From Verrucomicrobiaceae bacterium (GTDB lineage: Bacteria > Verrucomicrobiota > Verrucomicrobiia > Verrucomicrobiales > Verrucomicrobiaceae), in contig JAIBCL010000012.1 in NCBI GenBank assembly GCA_019694165.1, forward strand, positions 62,001 to 126,000: DNA of 64,000 bases, written 5' to 3'. Of this stretch, positions 17,419 to 26,073 are shown one piece after another. Each line of letters begins with the position of its first letter. Within the stretch, counting starts at the first letter, position 1. The position numbers were made by a program, and so were the translations under genes. The notes below the pieces were generated by a model. The model was not told the origin of the DNA, made no database searches, and saw only the letters and a program-made list of their open reading frames with translations.

Positions 17419-18441
17419 ATGCTCCCCCAACTCGACCAGCTCAAATCCGAGGCGCTTGCCGCGCTCGAAAATCTCAGTGACGAAACCTCGCTGGAGAATT
17501 TCCGCGTCGCTTATCTCGGGAAAAAAGGCAGCCTCACCGCGCTCAGCGCCGGCATGAGGGACGTGCCGCCGGATCAGAAAAAGGAAGTCGGCGCCAAGCT
17601 CAACGAGGTGCGTGAAGCGATCACCTCGGGCCTCACTGCGCGACAACTCGCTCTGCAATCCGCGAAGGACGCCGCTGCAGTGCAAGGCATCGACGTCACG
17701 CTGCCCGGTCGCCCGGGCTTCGGCACCGGCAGCATTCATCCGCTCACGACCATTCGCGATCTCGCCGTGCGCACGCTTCGCCGCATGGGTTTCGTTTTGG
17801 CCGACGGCCCGGAGATCGAGACCGAGTGGCATTGCTTCGATGCATTGAACACGCCCGCCGATCATCCGGCACGCAACGAAAGCGACACCTTCTATTTGGC
17901 CGACGGCCGCCTGCTCCGCACTCACACCTCCAGCGTGCAGATTCGCACGATGGAAACGGTGAAGCAGTTGCCCGTGCGCATCATCGCTCCCGGCGCGGCG
18001 TATCGACGCGATGAAATCGACGCGACGCATCTCAGCGTCTTCAATCAGCTCGAAGGCCTCTTCGTCTCCGAAAACGTCAGCCTCGGCGACCTCAAGGGCA
18101 CGCTCGAATTCTTCTTCCGCGAAATCTTCGGCCCGCAAACTGTCGTGCGCTTTCGTCCGCACTTCTTCCCTTTCACGGAGCCGAGTTTCGAAATCGACGT
18201 GAAGCTCGAAGCGAAGGGCAAAGAGAGCCGCTGGATCGAGATTGCCGGCTGCGGCATGGTCGATCCCGCTGTCTTCGCCGCCGTCAGCAAAACGCGCGGC
18301 GACAATCTCTTCGACCCCGAAAAAGTCACCGGCTTCGCCTTCGGCCTCGGCCTCGACCGCCTCGCCATGATCCTGCACGGCATCACGGATATTCGGCATC
18401 TCATCGAGAACGACGTGCGCTTCTTGGGTCAGTTCGCGTGA
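17419..18441 (+). CDS. pheS: Phenylalanine-tRNA ligase alpha subunit
   Basis: 340 residues, normal for PheS. An N-terminal coiled-coil domain (about 1-85) is followed by the class II core, with motif 2 in HTSSVQIRTM and the FRPHFFPFTEPSFEID stretch. The GCGMV segment, motif 3 (GFAFGLGLDRLAM) and the C-terminal DIRHLIENDVRFLGQF are also present. With PheT it forms the alpha2-beta2 enzyme that charges tRNA-Phe in the cytoplasm. pheT normally follows directly; here about 510 bases holding an inverted-repeat element separate the two. Confidence 0.96.
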   Translation: MLPQLDQLKSEALAALENLSDETSLENFRVAYLGKKGSLTALSAGMRDVPPDQKKEVGAKLNEVREAITSGLTARQLALQSAKDAAAVQGIDVTLPGRPGFGTGSIHPLTTIRDLAVRTLRRMGFVLADGPEIETEWHCFDALNTPADHPARNESDTFYLADGRLLRTHTSSVQIRTMETVKQLPVRIIAPGAAYRRDEIDATHLSVFNQLEGLFVSENVSLGDLKGTLEFFFREIFGPQTVVRFRPHFFPFTEPSFEIDVKLEAKGKESRWIEIAGCGMVDPAVFAAVSKTRGDNLFDPEKVTGFAFGLGLDRLAMILHGITDIRHLIENDVRFLGQFA

Positions 18442-18446
18442 GTTTT

Positions 18447-18480
18447 GACAGGATTACAGGATTTGCAGGATTCACAGGAG
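18447..18480 (+). repeat. Left inverted repeat of the GxxExxY element
   Basis: Its internal structure is an imperfect tandem of the unit acaggatt (three to four variants), in the orientation opposite to the right end. The left and right ends differ at one base in 34. Confidence 0.9.
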
Positions 18481-18488
18481 GATTGGTT

Positions 18489-18902
18489 ATGCTCGCCATG
18501 AAGGAACTGACTCAGCAGGTGATTGGCATGGCGATGAAGATTCACCGGAAGATGGGCAGCGGCTTCGTGGAGTCGGTCTATCACAACTGCATGATCGTGG
18601 AATTGAAGAAGGCGGGCATTCCTTTTGAATCGAAGAAGAAACTCGATGTCTTCTACGAGGGCGTGAACGTCGGCCAGTTCGAAGCTGATCTCGTCATCAT
18701 CGTGGACTCCATGCTGATCCTTGAACTCAAAGCCGTGGAGCACATCGCAAAGGCCCACGAAGTCCAAGTCGTGAACTACCTCGCCGCCTCCAACATCGAA
18801 GACGGACTCATCATCAACTTCGGCGCACCGAGCCTCGAAACCAAACGCAAGTTCCGAACCTACCGCCCGAAATCCACCTCACCGCTCCGCCTCCAGGACT
18901 GA
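18489..18902 (+). CDS. GxxExxY-family protein (PDDEXK-like)
   Basis: 137 residues from the ATG at 18489; ATG 18498 is also possible. A GTG start at 18438 would translate the repeat and is not favoured. The family motif is seen as GFVESVY (Gly-x-x-Glu-x-x-Tyr). The nuclease-like core follows as ADLVIIVDSMLILELKA, which fits the D-(E/Q)-x-K pattern of PDDEXK folds, with a late Gln/Tyr helix (QVVNYLAAS) and LIINFG. The biochemical activity of this family is not established to my knowledge. Such genes are frequently found beside acaggatt-type repeats in related phyla. It is the sole gene in the element between pheS and pheT. Confidence 0.85.
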   Translation: MLAMKELTQQVIGMAMKIHRKMGSGFVESVYHNCMIVELKKAGIPFESKKKLDVFYEGVNVGQFEADLVIIVDSMLILELKAVEHIAKAHEVQVVNYLAASNIEDGLIINFGAPSLETKRKFRTYRPKSTSPLRLQD

Positions 18903-18912
18903 ATCCAAAACA

Positions 18913-18946
18913 CTCCTGTCAATCCTGCAAATCCTGTAATCCTGTC
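18913..18946 (-). repeat. Right inverted repeat of the GxxExxY element
   Basis: The reverse complement of 18447-18480 with one mismatch. It ends 4 bases before the pheT start codon and therefore forms its immediate leader. Confidence 0.9.
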
Positions 18947-18950
18947 CAAA

Positions 18951-21389
18951 ATGAAGCTTTCCCTCTCCTGGCTCACCACCCACCTCGACCTCAGCGGCCG
19001 CACGACGGCGCAGCTCTCGGATTTGCTCACGTTCGCGGGCATCGAGGTCGAAGGTATCGAAGAAAAGGGCGTCGATAGCGACAAGATCGTCGTCGGCCAG
19101 ATTCTCGAATCGGTGCAGCATCCGAATGCCGACCGTCTCTCCGTCTGCCAGGTCGATGATGGCTCGGGCAAGCCGCGCCAGATCGTCTGCGGCGCGAAGA
19201 ATTACAAAGTCGGCGACAAGGTGCCCGTCGCGCTGCCTGGCGCGATTTTGCCCGGCAACTTCGAGATCAAGGAAGGCCAGCTCCGCAAGGTCGCCTCGAA
19301 CGGCATGATGTGCAGCGGCAAGGAACTCGGCCTCGGCGATGACCACAGTGGATTGCTCATCCTCGATCCCACACTGCCCACTGGAAAGCTCTTCAAAGAA
19401 CTCGTGCAACCCGACGTGCAGTTCGATCTCGAGATCACGCCAAATCGCTCCGATCTGCTCAGTCATCTCGGTCTCGCGCGCGAACTCGCCGCACTCACCG
19501 GCCTGCCGCTCAAAGGCGAGCGCGATCACGCCAAGACCTCCACCAAGCTGAAAGCCGCGAAGCCCGACGAAGTCGAGATCAAGGCCGCCGACGGCTGCCC
19601 CTTCTACACCGCACGCATCATTCGTGGCATCAAAGTCGGCCCCAGCCCCGATTGGTTGCGCCAGCGACTCGAGAGCGTGGGCCTGCGACCGATCAACAAC
19701 ATCGTCGATATCACGAACTATGTGATGTTCGAGATGGGCCAATCGCTGCATGCCTTCGATCTCGCGAAGCTCAGCGGCGGCATCGTCGTGCGCTACGCAG
19801 CCGAGGGCGAAAAAATCCTCGCTCTCGATGGCAACGAATACGCCCTCGTCACTTCGGATCTCGTCATCGCCGATCAGCAGCGACCCGTCGCCGTCGCGGG
19901 CGTCATGGGTGGCGAAGAAACCGGCGTCACCGACACCACCACCGACATCCTGCTCGAGTCCGCCTACTTCACGCCATCCGTCGTGCGTCGCACCGGTCGT
20001 CGTCTCGGACTCAGTTCCGACTCCAGCTATCGCTTCGAGCGCGGCATCGACCCGCAGCAAGTGCAAGGCGGCTCCGAATTCGCGACCAAGCTCATCCTCA
20101 CCATCGCTGGCGGCACCGCCGAAGACATCACGCTCAGCGCTGGCGAGATTCCCCAACTCGTCGGCGAAATCGAACTCGACGAAGACCGCGCGCATCGCCT
20201 GCTCGGCATCCCCGATTTGAACACCGACGAAGCGCACGCCATTCTCGAAAAACTCGGCCTCAGTAAAGCGGACACTCCTGTCCGCTTCGCACGCGCTGCG
20301 GACAAGAGTGTCCGCGGTACTTCCGTCTGGCAGATTCCGAGCTATCGCCTCGATCTCCAGCGCTCCGTCGATCTCGTCGAAGAACTCGCCCGCGTCATCG
20401 GCCTCGAACGAGTGCCCTCGCGCAATGTCGCCGTCTTCGCCGCCGGAGACGCCGCCGACAAAACGTACGACCAGGCCATGCAACTCCGCCACGCCCTCGT
20501 GCATCGCGGATTCAACGAAGCCCAGACGCTCCGCCTCATCTCCAACGCCCAGCTCACCGACAGCCTCGGCATTGCCGATGCGGCGAACGGCAGCGTGCCC
20601 GTGAAAAATCCGCTCAGCGAAGATCACACGCATCTCCGCCCCAGTATCACGCCCGGCCTCATCGCCACCGCCGCGCTGAACATCCGCCAGGGAGCCGCCC
20701 GACTCCGCTTCTTCGAAGTCGGTCGCGTCTTCCTCAAGCTGCCGAACGGCACCACACGCGAAGAAGATCGTGTCGCCATTCTGATCAGCGGTCCCGTTTC
20801 ACCCACGAGCTGGAGCGATGCCGATCCGCGCATCGCCGACCTCTTCGATCTCCGCGGCGCCATCGAGTCCCTCCCCGGCCTCGGCAGCATCGAGATCAAG
20901 CGCGGCAACGACAACAGCACCTTCCTGCTCAACAGCGAAATCCGCAGCGGCAATCGCGTGCTCGGCTGGCTCGCGCAGCTTCATCCCGCCCGCGCGCGGC
21001 AGATCGATGCGCGCCATCCCGTGTATGTCGCCGAACTGCTCCTCAGCGCGCTCCGACAAGGCAGCAGCGGACCCGCGAAATTTGAGGAACTGCCGAAGTT
21101 CCCCGCGATGACCCGTGATGTCGCCATGGAAGCCCCTGGCGATCTCGCGAACCAAAAAGTCGCCGCCTATTTCTCCGGCCTCAAAGAACCGCTCCTTATC
21201 AAAGCCGAAGTCTTCGACGTCTTCGCCGATCCCACCGGCACGAAGATGGCCAACGACCGCAAATCCCTCGCCTACACCCTCACCTACCGCTCCCCCGAGC
21301 GCACCCTCGAGACCCAGGAAGTCGATCTCGCCCACGGCCGCGTCCTCGCCGGTCTCGAGAAAGTGCTGCCGGTTACGATTCGGAAGTAG
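18951..21389 (+). CDS. pheT: Phenylalanine-tRNA ligase beta subunit
   Basis: 812 residues, normal for PheT. The order is an N-terminal tRNA-binding (EMAP-like) domain (about 39-150), the B3/B4 editing region, B5, the catalytic-like core and a C-terminal anticodon-binding FDX-ACB domain (about 720-812). Landmarks include VCGAKNY, ITPNRSDLLSHLGLARELAAL and DITNYVMFEMGQSLHAFD. The B5 region between LGLS and the IPSYRLDL motif carries an extra stretch of about 20 residues (about 439-458) encoded by a pair of REP palindromes, read in frame. The start codon lies 4 bases after the right end of the GxxExxY element. Confidence 0.95.
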   Translation: MKLSLSWLTTHLDLSGRTTAQLSDLLTFAGIEVEGIEEKGVDSDKIVVGQILESVQHPNADRLSVCQVDDGSGKPRQIVCGAKNYKVGDKVPVALPGAILPGNFEIKEGQLRKVASNGMMCSGKELGLGDDHSGLLILDPTLPTGKLFKELVQPDVQFDLEITPNRSDLLSHLGLARELAALTGLPLKGERDHAKTSTKLKAAKPDEVEIKAADGCPFYTARIIRGIKVGPSPDWLRQRLESVGLRPINNIVDITNYVMFEMGQSLHAFDLAKLSGGIVVRYAAEGEKILALDGNEYALVTSDLVIADQQRPVAVAGVMGGEETGVTDTTTDILLESAYFTPSVVRRTGRRLGLSSDSSYRFERGIDPQQVQGGSEFATKLILTIAGGTAEDITLSAGEIPQLVGEIELDEDRAHRLLGIPDLNTDEAHAILEKLGLSKADTPVRFARAADKSVRGTSVWQIPSYRLDLQRSVDLVEELARVIGLERVPSRNVAVFAAGDAADKTYDQAMQLRHALVHRGFNEAQTLRLISNAQLTDSLGIADAANGSVPVKNPLSEDHTHLRPSITPGLIATAALNIRQGAARLRFFEVGRVFLKLPNGTTREEDRVAILISGPVSPTSWSDADPRIADLFDLRGAIESLPGLGSIEIKRGNDNSTFLLNSEIRSGNRVLGWLAQLHPARARQIDARHPVYVAELLLSALRQGSSGPAKFEELPKFPAMTRDVAMEAPGDLANQKVAAYFSGLKEPLLIKAEVFDVFADPTGTKMANDRKSLAYTLTYRSPERTLETQEVDLAHGRVLAGLEKVLPVTIRK
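20268..20315. repeat. REP pair inside pheT
   Basis: Two 18-base palindromes, gcggacactcctgtccgc (20268-20285) and gcggacaagagtgtccgc (20298-20315), each have 7-bp arms and a 4-base loop, and the two are inverted relative to each other. The same palindromes occur beside the RAYT gene at 45215-45998. They are translated in frame as about 16 residues. Confidence 0.9.
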
Positions 21390-21489
21390 CATCACTCGCG
21401 ACAGACGGAGATTCGCTGGCCGGCGGCGGCATTGAAGAAGAAGCGGCTGCCGTTGAGCAGATGAACCGGGTGCGAGCTGAAGCTCAGCA

Positions 21490-22551
21490 CTACTTTGCTC
21501 CGCCGAACGTGTTGTCGTGAATGCTCACCTTCCACTCGTCTTTCGCAGGTTGCGGATCGTCTTCGAGAGCGGAATCTCCTTTCAATCCGACGAGCCGGAT
21601 CGCACGACCGTAGGGTTTCATTTTGTCGGAGGAGCCGGTCTTCTCGTGCATGAGGAAGCGGTTGTGATGGATGTCCGCGGTGGTGGTGACGCCGGGGCAG
21701 GGGCCGACGTAGATGTCGTGTTTCGGGTAGAGACCGTTGGTGGTGAGCAGGTCGCTGCCGTCGCCGACTTTTACATCGGGATGCGCGAGGAAGACGTTGT
21801 TGCGCACGACAAGCAAGCGCGTGGCAGGACGCGCTGGCTTCGTTTCGGCACCGTTGTTTTCATGCATGTCGAGGCACCAGTTCGGTGGTGACGGGCCGCT
21901 GACCTCGAATGCCTTGGGTCTCGGCATCCGCACGAACTCATTGAAGCGCGCGGTGTAGCCGCTTCCGCGTGAGCCGTTGCTGGCGATGGCATGCCAGGCC
22001 CACTCGATGCGGTTGTGCTCGATGATGTGACCGTCGCCGCTGCCGTTCGCGATCAAGACAGGATACGCCGCGATGTCGTGCAGATGATTGTGATGGATGT
22101 GCGCCTTCACGCTGTCGCGAAACATCGCGATGCCTCCGCGCTGGAACTTCATGATCTCGCAGTGATCCACCTCCGCGTCTGCGCAGGCCACGGCATAGCC
22201 ACCGGGCTTGAAGGGCTGCGAGTCGATGTCTTTGAAAAGCGGATTCGGTCCCACCATGCGGACCCCGGTGAGCCGCGCTCCTGGCTTCAGCGCAATGGAC
22301 GCGCGATCACCCACGGGCGCGGCGGTGATCGTCGCGCCTTCGCCGTTGAGCGTGACTTTCTCCGGCACGACGATCTGCGTGTCCTTCAAAGCGATCTCCA
22401 CGCCCTTCTTGATGCGCACGGTGTCGCCAGCTTTGGCAGACGTGAGGACTTGATTGAGATCGGCGAGAGACGAAACCCTTGCATCTTGTGCGACCACTGG
22501 CGCAGCAAAACAAAGGCAGACGACAAGGCAGAGAAAACGGAGCGGACTCAT
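21490..22551 (-). CDS. Secreted right-handed beta-helix protein
   Basis: 353 residues. A signal peptide of about 22 residues ends in Ala-Gln. The N-terminal part (SLADLNQVLTSAKAGDTVRI) is the usual entry of pectate-lyase-like/parallel beta-helix proteins. Short repeating coils follow with His/Asn pairs (HIHHNHLHDI, IIEHNRIEW, VVRNNVFL, DIHHNRF). Proteins of this fold bind or cleave polysaccharides outside the cytoplasm, but no catalytic set is identifiable. It is the last gene of a minus-strand series with a sulfatase and two beta-propeller proteins. Confidence 0.8.
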   Translation of the reverse strand: MSPLRFLCLVVCLCFAAPVVAQDARVSSLADLNQVLTSAKAGDTVRIKKGVEIALKDTQIVVPEKVTLNGEGATITAAPVGDRASIALKPGARLTGVRMVGPNPLFKDIDSQPFKPGGYAVACADAEVDHCEIMKFQRGGIAMFRDSVKAHIHHNHLHDIAAYPVLIANGSGDGHIIEHNRIEWAWHAIASNGSRGSGYTARFNEFVRMPRPKAFEVSGPSPPNWCLDMHENNGAETKPARPATRLLVVRNNVFLAHPDVKVGDGSDLLTTNGLYPKHDIYVGPCPGVTTTADIHHNRFLMHEKTGSSDKMKPYGRAIRLVGLKGDSALEDDPQPAKDEWKVSIHDNTFGGAK

Positions 22552-22618
22552 GGGGAGTGCATACGCTGATTCGCGCGATGACTTTGGCGGGAATCACTGA
22601 CGCGGAACACCAAGGCCA

Positions 22619-24016
22619 TCACTGTTCCGCTTTCGCTTTCTCACCCGGCGGCAAGGGCATGAAGGAGCGTCCGCTGCCGATGATCGCATCCCAGCGGTCG
22701 CGACACCGCTTCGCCATCTGCGCGGTGACATCGGGGAACTTCGTTTGCACATCGTCCGTCTCGCCAGGATCAGCGGCGACATCGAAGAGCGCGCCCGCGC
22801 CGCCGGGCAAGGCGTGATACTTGAAGCGCGGGCCGCGCAGAGTGAGATGGTGGTCCTCGAACTTGCGCATCGCGATGTCGGACAGCTCGCGCGGCGAGCC
22901 TTTGCCTGCGATGGCCATGCGGAATAGTTCGGTGCGTTCAGTCGTGGAGGCGGCGTCATCGAGTGATGGCTTCAAGCTGATGCCGGTGAAGGGCTGATGT
23001 TTCACCACATCGTCCTTCACGCCACTGAGATCGAGCAAGGTCGGGAGCACATCCTCCGCGCCGCCGAGTTGCTGGCGATCACCCGGCGCGATGTGTCCAG
23101 GCCAGCGAACGAGCAGCGGCACGCGGTCGCCGTTCTCCCACACGAGAGCTTTGTGTCCGCGCAGATGCGCGACGTTTCGCTTCTGCCAATCTTCACCTGG
23201 CACGTTGCCGAGTTCGTCGTCGTGCTTCGCTTCGGGACTCGTCGGACCATTGTCACTGAGGAAGGCGATGATGGTGCGCTCAGCTTGTCCGGTTTCCTTC
23301 AGGCCATCGAGCAGACGACCGATGCACTCGTCGAGATGCGCGATGCTGCCGTAGCAGGCGGCGAGGTCTTTGGAGCAGCCTTGGGCGAGAAAGGGCGCGC
23401 TGTATTTCTCGTCACACACCCAGGGCATGTGCGGGATGATGAAGGCGACGCTGGCGAACCACGGCTCGTCGCGATGCTGCTTCATGTAGTCGAGCGCGTA
23501 GTTGGTCCAGATGTCGGCGGTCCAGCCTTGTTCGCGGCGGTTGTTGCCACGTTGGAACACCATCGGGTCCTTGTGCTCGTAGCCACCGCCGCCCATCCAG
23601 TCATCCCAGCCAAAGGCATCGGGCGATTGCTTGGCGACCTTCGCGCAGTCGAGCTTCCCGACGTGCATCGTGTGATAACCGGCGGCTTTGAAAAAGGCAG
23701 GCATTCGCGTTTCATCGTCACGCAGGTTCGCTCGCGGCGGCACACCCCAGACGCCGGTGAGCAAATGATCGCGCCCGGTGAAGACGGAGGATCGCGTGGG
23801 CGAACAGGCTGCGGCGACGATGAAGTTCCGATAAACCGCCGATTTGCTCGCGAGACGGTCGAGGTTCGGCGTGCGCACGAGTTTGTTGCCATTGAAGCCG
23901 AAGTCTCCGAAACCCTGGTCGTCGCTGATGATGAGCAGGACGTTTGGCCGCTCTGCGGCGAATGACGACTGCAAAATGACGAATGGCGAAATGGCGAGGA
24001 AAACGAGGAGCTTCAT
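22619..24016 (-). CDS. Secreted sulfatase (type I, cysteine-type)
   Basis: 465 residues from the ATG at 24016, giving a signal peptide of about 20 residues; an upstream start at 24058 is less likely. The metal-binding start of the alkaline-phosphatase/sulfatase fold is seen in LLIISDDQGFGDFG. The active-site signature C-S-P-T-R has Cys71, the residue converted to formylglycine. Later landmarks are HVGKLD, HMPWV and FLSDNGPTS. It would remove sulfate esters from a polysaccharide in the periplasm or outside. No formylglycine-generating enzyme gene lies in the window. Confidence 0.9.
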   Translation of the reverse strand: MKLLVFLAISPFVILQSSFAAERPNVLLIISDDQGFGDFGFNGNKLVRTPNLDRLASKSAVYRNFIVAAACSPTRSSVFTGRDHLLTGVWGVPPRANLRDDETRMPAFFKAAGYHTMHVGKLDCAKVAKQSPDAFGWDDWMGGGGYEHKDPMVFQRGNNRREQGWTADIWTNYALDYMKQHRDEPWFASVAFIIPHMPWVCDEKYSAPFLAQGCSKDLAACYGSIAHLDECIGRLLDGLKETGQAERTIIAFLSDNGPTSPEAKHDDELGNVPGEDWQKRNVAHLRGHKALVWENGDRVPLLVRWPGHIAPGDRQQLGGAEDVLPTLLDLSGVKDDVVKHQPFTGISLKPSLDDAASTTERTELFRMAIAGKGSPRELSDIAMRKFEDHHLTLRGPRFKYHALPGGAGALFDVAADPGETDDVQTKFPDVTAQMAKRCRDRWDAIIGSGRSFMPLPPGEKAKAEQ

Positions 24017-24064
24017 GGACGCGACCATGCCAACGTGGACGCGGAGCGCATCATGCACGGCAAC

Positions 24065-25684
24065 TCACTTGCCTGTGGTATCCTTCGGCCCCGTGAATCC
24101 CGGACCACCAGCCGCGACGAAGCCGTTACTTGCGCCATTCGCATCAGCGCTCACCCAGAAGGAATAGAGCGAGCCGTTCTTCAGGTGGAAACGCAGCTTC
24201 ACGTTCTTGCCTGCGAGTGAGGCGAGATCTTCTGCACCTTTCCACTTCACCGCGAGCTTTGCCTTGTCGCCACTCACAGGCTCACAGGCATCAAGCGTGT
24301 AAGGCGCGATGGGTTTGTCGTTTTCGTCGAGCACTTCAGCGCGCAGCTCGCCTTTCGGTGCGGCGAGGTTCACGAAGAGATGCTTGCCGCTGAAACGCAG
24401 CGGTCGCGTGGTCAGCACTGCGTCGTCATTGGCATCCATCGAGACAAATCCATCGCGACGCAGCACAGCGAGTCCGGTGCTCGATGCCGCATCATGCGAG
24501 GTGCAACCAGGGAAGCTCTTGCCGGCACGACCGCTGACGTAGAACCACAGTTCATCGCCGACGACGAGACAACCGCCGCCGACGCTCTGCACGTTGCCCC
24601 AGTTCCAATCACCCGCCTTTTCCGACGTGGCGACGAATGGCTGGCGATTCGTGCGATCCCAATGGAAGCCATCGCGACTGAAGCCGATGCAGAGTGAGTT
24701 TTGCTTCGGGCGTCCGAGCTTTTCGAGTTCCGTCGCCCTCGGTGTCGCGTGCGAGCCACGATAATCGCCGCGCCAGATGGCGAAGAGGCCGATCATCACG
24801 CTCTCGTAGGCCACGCAATCGACGTTATAGAGCTGTGGCTGCGCTTTGAGATCATCGCGCTTCCAGTCAGCGGTGTCGGACACCATCCAGGGCACGGCCT
24901 GTTGCTGAGTCGAGACCTCGGGCGCGAAGTTGAAGAAGTCTTTTGTCTCCCAGTAGTCGCGACTGCGCCCGCGCTTCGAGCTGCTGCGAATGCTGAACAC
25001 CCAGCGCTCGCGGAACGGATTGTAGAAGAAGGTGCTGCGGTCGCCGGTTTTCGATCCTGGACCTGCTTTGTTCCAGTGAATGCCATCCCCCGAACGAAGC
25101 AGCGAGAACATGCCTCCAGCATACACGCCCATCTTGTAACGCTGCTCAGGACCAGTGGCATTGAGGTCGAGCCAGATGGTGTTCGAGTCGCGACCGTTCT
25201 TCAGCACGACATTCGTGCCCGGCATCACATCGAGCTTCGGCTTCTCCCAATGAATGCCATCGGACGAGGTCGCGTAGCACGTCTGCCCCGCACCGTGCCC
25301 GGCGTAATACCACATCTTGAAAAGATGGTCCTTTGGGTCCCACCACACGCCATCGCTGAAGGGCATCGTGCCCGGCTTGTTTGCCACCTGCTCCCATGGC
25401 TGATCCGCCTTCATCACCGGCGTCGCAGGATGAAACTCGGGCGTGTGAAAGCTGCGCTTCATCGTCGTGTTCTCGATCAAGAAGTCGTCCACGAACAACT
25501 GCCGCCCGACATCAATCGCGATCACCTTCGGCGGCGATTTCAAATACGGCGGCGTCTCGGGATCGGCCGGCACCTCCGCGCGACGCGGCGGCCACTGATC
25601 AGGAAGCACGATGCCATTGTAGAGCGTCTCGCCAGCGTGCAACGAAGCCACCAGCGCGAAGGAGAAGGCGAGGAGTCGGTTCAT
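24065..25684 (-). CDS. Secreted glycosidase-like beta-propeller protein
   Basis: 539 residues from the ATG at 25684, with a signal peptide of about 19 residues. Repeated blade-like motifs such as YATSSDGIHWEKP, LRSGDGIHWNK and GFSRDGFHWDRT indicate a five-bladed beta-propeller of the GH32/GH43/GH130-like type. FVDDFLIENT near the start is a motif of a planctomycete/verrucomicrobial secreted family. A C-terminal beta-sandwich-like domain (about 430-539) follows. Catalytic acids cannot be assigned. It lies 48 bases upstream of the sulfatase gene on the same strand and may act on the same glycan. Confidence 0.75.
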   Translation of the reverse strand: MNRLLAFSFALVASLHAGETLYNGIVLPDQWPPRRAEVPADPETPPYLKSPPKVIAIDVGRQLFVDDFLIENTTMKRSFHTPEFHPATPVMKADQPWEQVANKPGTMPFSDGVWWDPKDHLFKMWYYAGHGAGQTCYATSSDGIHWEKPKLDVMPGTNVVLKNGRDSNTIWLDLNATGPEQRYKMGVYAGGMFSLLRSGDGIHWNKAGPGSKTGDRSTFFYNPFRERWVFSIRSSSKRGRSRDYWETKDFFNFAPEVSTQQQAVPWMVSDTADWKRDDLKAQPQLYNVDCVAYESVMIGLFAIWRGDYRGSHATPRATELEKLGRPKQNSLCIGFSRDGFHWDRTNRQPFVATSEKAGDWNWGNVQSVGGGCLVVGDELWFYVSGRAGKSFPGCTSHDAASSTGLAVLRRDGFVSMDANDDAVLTTRPLRFSGKHLFVNLAAPKGELRAEVLDENDKPIAPYTLDACEPVSGDKAKLAVKWKGAEDLASLAGKNVKLRFHLKNGSLYSFWVSADANGASNGFVAAGGPGFTGPKDTTGK

Positions 25685-25747
25685 GGTGAGCGGGAATACG
25701 CCGCGAGAGGAGGCGTCCACACACGGCGCCGGGTTGATTCCGTCACT

Positions 25748-26050
25748 TCACTCCGGGTCCGGTTCATATAAGATGAGTCCGCTCATTGGTCGGACACAGT
25801 CTTCTGGCCAATCAGTCAATTCGGCTATCTCTTCGACCAGCAATCTTGGCGGATTATCGGATTGGTTTTTCGTGACATCTCTCAGGCGTTTGCAACTGCG
25901 CACGACAGCAACGGCATCACTTTTCGCGGCCTCTGGGGATTCACGCTCCGAATACACGTTCACGTAGAAGCCCATGAGAACAGGATACCTTCGCTCTTCC
26001 TCCTGAATCATGAAGTCCACACCATGAATCATGGTTTCATACTTTGGCAT
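25748..26050 (-). CDS. Hypothetical small acidic protein
   Basis: 100 residues from the ATG at 26050. A longer in-frame start at 26173 would overlap the PQQ-type gene by 100 bases and is rejected. The protein is acidic with no signal peptide or membrane helix, and no family is recognised. It lies 23 bases downstream of the PQQ-type propeller gene. Its composition is coding-like but plainer and less GC-rich than its neighbours, so it may be a late arrival. Confidence 0.5.
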   Translation of the reverse strand: MPKYETMIHGVDFMIQEEERRYPVLMGFYVNVYSERESPEAAKSDAVAVVRSCKRLRDVTKNQSDNPPRLLVEEIAELTDWPEDCVRPMSGLILYEPDPE

Positions 26051-26073
26051 AGTGGATACAGTCTTCGTGGCGA

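Larger units (their letters stand above)
18447..18946. mobile_element. Compact element with inverted-repeat ends carrying a GxxExxY gene
   Basis: A 500-bp unit bounded by 34-base inverted repeats (18447-18480 and 18913-18946) that match at 33 of 34 positions, with a single gene inside. It lies 6 bases after the pheS stop and 4 bases before the pheT start, so it fills the whole intergenic space. No transposase is encoded, so movement would have to be in trans or by another route. The mobile nature is inferred from the end structure. Confidence 0.65.

Noticed and set aside
18438-18488. GTG start for the GxxExxY gene at 18438
   Set aside because: It would overlap the pheS stop and translate the inverted repeat; the ATG at 18489 gives the family's usual start.
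18879-20633. A long minus-strand open frame opposite pheT
   Set aside because: pheT on the plus strand is unmistakable. The antisense translation has no motif and reflects codon bias in GC-rich DNA.
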